Assembly: GCA_964243295.1 (NCBI GenBank)
Contig: CAXTEJ010000039.1
Location: 1-29,044 of the forward strand
Source of the DNA: CAXTEJ01 sp964243295
GTDB taxonomy: Bacteria > Actinomycetota > Actinomycetes > Actinomycetales > Angustibacteraceae
Reading direction: 5' to 3'
Length of the DNA: 29,044 nucleotides
The position numbers and the translations under genes are program-made. The notes under the pieces were generated by a model that saw only the letters and a list, made by a program, of their open reading frames with translations, was not told the origin of the DNA and made no database searches. Of this stretch, positions 26,953 to 29,044 are shown in pieces. Within the stretch, counting starts at the first letter, position 1, and each line of letters opens with the position of its first letter.

Positions 26953-27962
26953 CCGTCCCGCCACCGCTTCCTCCGGTCGAGGAGGTGCTGGCGGACGTCC
27001 ACGTCGTGCGCCTGCCGATGACCGTGCGGTTCCGCGGCCTGATCGAGCGCGAGGCGCTGCTGCTGCGCGGCCCGGCCGGCTGGGCTGAGTTCGCGCCGTT
27101 CGGAGAGTACGACGACGTCGAGGCCGCTCGCTGGCTGGCTGGCGCGCTCGACGACGCGTGGTCGCCGCCTCCGGCCGCCGTCAGGTCGTCGGTGCCGGTC
27201 AACGCGACCGTGCCGGCCGTCCCCGCGGCCGAGGTGGCCGGCGTCCTCGCGCGGTTCCCGGGGTGCACGACGGCCAAGGTGAAGGTCGCCGAGCCCGGCC
27301 AGTCGCTCGCCGACGACGTCGCCCGCGTCGCGGAGGTGCGGTCGGTGCTCGGCCGTTCCGGGCGGGTGCGGGTCGACGCGAACGGCGGCTGGTCGGTGCA
27401 GGAGGCCGTCGGGGCCCTGCAGGCGCTGGCAGGGCACGACCTGGAGTACGCCGAGCAACCGTGCGCGACGCTCGACGAGCTCGGCGACCTGCGGGTGCGA
27501 CTCGCGCGAGCGGGCACGTCGGTGCTGGTCGCGGCTGACGAGAGCATCCGCAAGGCCGCCGACCCGCTGCTCGTCGCGGCCGCCCGCAGTGCTGACGTCG
27601 TCGTCGTCAAGGTCGCGCCGCTCGGTGGCGTCGCCTCGGCGCTCGCCGTCGCGCAGGCGTGCGGCCTGCCGGTGGTCGTGTCGTCGGCGCTCGACACCTC
27701 GGTGGGCATCGCCGCCGGCGTGCGACTGGCGGCGGCCCTGCCCGAGCTGCCCTTCGCGTGCGGGCTCGGCACCGCCTCGCTGCTCGCCGCCGACGTCGTC
27801 GCCGACTCGCTGCGGCCGGTCGCCGGCGCGCTGGACGTCCGCCGGGCGGTCGGGGCCGTCCCGGAGGCGACGCTGCTGGCCCGCCACGCGGCCCCGTCGG
27901 ATCGGCACAAGTGGTGGGTGGAGCGGTTGCGGCGGTGCCACGCTGTGCTCTGGGCCGGGTGA
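26949..27962 (+). CDS. menC: o-Succinylbenzoate synthase
   Basis: A 337-residue enolase-superfamily enzyme that dehydrates SHCHC to o-succinylbenzoate, one step before MenE. The catalytic and metal residues are all visible: K110-V-K112, D143 in VRVDANGGW, E169 in YAEQP, D197 in VAADES and K221 in VVVKVAPLGG. The capping domain precedes residue 100 (EFAPFGEYDD). It is in the size range of actinobacterial MenC. GTG 26949 overlaps the antiporter stop, suggesting coupling; MenB lies just beyond the antiporter on the other strand. MenD, MenF, MenH and the MenG/UbiE methylase are not in the window. Confidence 0.95.
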   Translation: MTVPPPLPPVEEVLADVHVVRLPMTVRFRGLIEREALLLRGPAGWAEFAPFGEYDDVEAARWLAGALDDAWSPPPAAVRSSVPVNATVPAVPAAEVAGVLARFPGCTTAKVKVAEPGQSLADDVARVAEVRSVLGRSGRVRVDANGGWSVQEAVGALQALAGHDLEYAEQPCATLDELGDLRVRLARAGTSVLVAADESIRKAADPLLVAAARSADVVVVKVAPLGGVASALAVAQACGLPVVVSSALDTSVGIAAGVRLAAALPELPFACGLGTASLLAADVVADSLRPVAGALDVRRAVGAVPEATLLARHAAPSDRHKWWVERLRRCHAVLWAG

Positions 27963-27995
27963 TCGGTTGGGTGACCGGCCCCGATAGGGGGACGG

Positions 27996-28727
27996 ATGCC
28001 GAGCGAGGTGGGCGTGGCGCGAGCGCGACCGCGCGGGTCGCGTCCGGACCGCACCGACGACGCGATCGCGCCCGGTCGGGGACGCTCACGGGGGCCGTGG
28101 GCCGCGGCCTCGCTGGCGCTCGTGTCGGCTGTCGGGTTCGTCGCGTCGTACCTGCTGCTGGTCAGCGCGCGCAGCGGCCGAGACCGCGACATCGGTCTCG
28201 AGCGCCGTGCCCAGACGGTCGGCCTGCCCACGCAGCGCACGGTCGAGCGCCTGGTCGACGTGCTCGCTCCACGGCACGTCGCCGTGCTCGTCACGCTGGT
28301 CGTCATCGGGCTCGTGCTGCAGCGGCACTGGTATCGCGCCCTGGCGGTGGTGCTCGGCGCCGGTGGCACCGCGGTCAGCGTGTCGTACCTCAAGGCGCAC
28401 CTGGTGCGCCCGCTCGACGTCGGTGAGAAGTACTCGGGGAACTCCTTCCCGAGCGGCCACGTCGCCGTCGCGGCGGTGCTGGCCGGTGCCCTCGTGCTCG
28501 CCACCGGGGGAGCGTGGCGGGTCGTGATGTCGCTCGTGGCCGTCGCGCTGGTCGTGGGCATGGGGTACGCCACGGTGGTGCTGCGCTGGCACCGGCCCAG
28601 CGACGGCGTCGGCGGTGCCTTCCTGGCGTGCTTCTTCTTCGCCGCTGCCGTGGTCGCGGCTGATGTGGTCTCGCGCCTGACGACGAGGGCGCACGTCGGG
28701 CCCGCCGCCCGCCACGCGGCGTCCTGA
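27996..28727 (+). CDS. PAP2 family membrane phosphatase
   Basis: A 243-residue membrane protein with the three-part phosphatase signature: K-x6-RP in KAHLVRPLD (about 129-137), PSGH in NSFPSGHVAVAAV (about 147-159) and R-x5-H-like VVLRWHRPSDGVGG (about 191-204), where the last His-Asp pair is offset to HRPSD. A ~35-residue basic N-terminus precedes five or six helices. Family members hydrolyse phosphatidic acid, phosphatidylglycerol phosphate or undecaprenyl pyrophosphate at the outer face; which one applies cannot be told. GGGGGA 4-5 nt before ATG 27996 supports the start. It follows menC after 33 bp and may be co-transcribed. Confidence 0.9.
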   Translation: MPSEVGVARARPRGSRPDRTDDAIAPGRGRSRGPWAAASLALVSAVGFVASYLLLVSARSGRDRDIGLERRAQTVGLPTQRTVERLVDVLAPRHVAVLVTLVVIGLVLQRHWYRALAVVLGAGGTAVSVSYLKAHLVRPLDVGEKYSGNSFPSGHVAVAAVLAGALVLATGGAWRVVMSLVAVALVVGMGYATVVLRWHRPSDGVGGAFLACFFFAAAVVAADVVSRLTTRAHVGPAARHAAS

Positions 28728-28764
28728 GCCGATCGCCTGCTGCACGGCCGGGGGCATGGCCGCA

Positions 28765-29044
28765 TCACGAGGCGGCCCGCTGCGTGGGCGCCGCCACTGG
28801 CTGACCCTCCTCGAGATCACCCGCGGACTCCCGGGCCGCGCCCGCGCGCCCGGAGGCGAGCAGCGGTGGCGCGGTGGAGTCGTAGGTGTGCCCGGTCGGT
28901 GTGGTGGTGCGGACGGTGTGCGCGCCCGGCGGACCGGTGCCGGTGGCGCTCGACGTGTCGGCGGGCACTACGCCTGTTTTCCAGCCGGGGAGTGACTTGG
29001 TGTGGTTGCACCGCTCGCACAGTCCTTGCCCGTTGGCCAGGGTG
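28765..29044 (-). CDS. HNH endonuclease, DUF222 (13E12-like) type, C-terminal part
   Basis: Only the last 92 codons are inside the window; the 5' part lies beyond the right edge. At the edge the frame reads TLANGQGLCERCNHTKSLPGW, the end of the HNH nuclease fold with its CxxC zinc pair and NHTK, typical of the DUF222-HNH repeat family found in many copies in actinobacterial genomes. After PGW the tail is a Thr/Pro/Ala-rich low-complexity stretch (TPTGHTYDSTAPPLLASGRA), also seen in that family, where THPTGHTY-like sequences follow the nuclease. The role of these proteins is unsettled; they are often treated as mobile or repeat-associated. The gap to the PAP2 stop is 37 bp and has only a weak 5-bp hairpin (28745-28762). 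Confidence 0.88.
   Translation of the reverse strand, partial: TLANGQGLCERCNHTKSLPGWKTGVVPADTSSATGTGPPGAHTVRTTTPTGHTYDSTAPPLLASGRAGAARESAGDLEEGQPVAAPTQRAAS

Noticed and set aside
28745..28762. Terminator between PAP2 and the HNH gene
   Set aside because: Only a 5-bp CGGCC/GGCCG stem with an 8-nt loop, too weak to list as a feature.
26879..28768. 629-codon minus-strand open frame opposite menC/PAP2
   Set aside because: It shadows two motif-complete genes and shows only Ser/Thr/Arg-rich composition.

Overview
The window is about 29 kb of very GC-rich DNA with tightly packed genes, many GTG starts and stop/start overlaps. Every recognisable product points to an aerobic, menaquinone-using actinobacterium: a Rex-linked hem operon, System II cytochrome c maturation, a menaquinone pathway, a DUF4229 protein and a DUF222-type HNH nuclease. 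One chemoreceptor with a sigma-28-like promoter suggests a motile lineage. Gene order resembles, from memory, the Mycobacterium tuberculosis Rv0508-Rv0553 stretch (glutaredoxin-hemA-hemC-hemD-hemB; hemL-mutase-tlpA-ccdA-resB-ccsA; men genes). I cannot fix the genus from the sequence alone.

Layout. 1-291: tandem 54-bp intergenic repeats. 292-636: small glutaredoxin-like protein. 911-6852: rex-hemA-hemC-hemD-hemB, all overlapping, behind a Rex operator that sits on the promoter; this makes porphobilinogen and uroporphyrinogen III from glutamyl-tRNA under NADH/NAD+ control. 6918-8765: Tat-exported PhoD phosphatase preceded by an apparent PHO box. 8823-9955: divergent yceI/marR pair with a perfect palindrome between them. 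10081-16005: hemL, a histidine phosphatase and the tlpA-ccdA-resB-ccsB set for haem delivery and thiol reduction outside the membrane, in one overlapping run closed by a strong hairpin. 16093-16206: an orphan 37-codon gene on the minus strand, divergent from an Lrp/AsnC regulator. 16861-19607: DUF4229 protein and a convergent ABC exporter pair. 19672-21309: chemoreceptor. 21447-27962: menaquinone genes menA, menE, menB and menC, interleaved with an anti-sigma-like ATPase and a Na+/H+-type antiporter. 27996-28727: PAP2 phosphatase. 28765-end: C-terminus of an HNH nuclease.

The common theme is respiration: haem, cytochrome c and quinone are built by neighbouring transcription units. Most of the window is conserved housekeeping. 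The less explained parts are the 37-aa orphan gene, the 18-bp menB/antiporter divergent start region with overlapping -10 elements, the PHO box, the yceI/marR palindrome, the sigma-28-like promoter and the left-edge repeats. Many starts lack a Shine-Dalgarno and instead have a TAnnnT-like hexamer 6-7 nt upstream, which suggests leaderless mRNAs.
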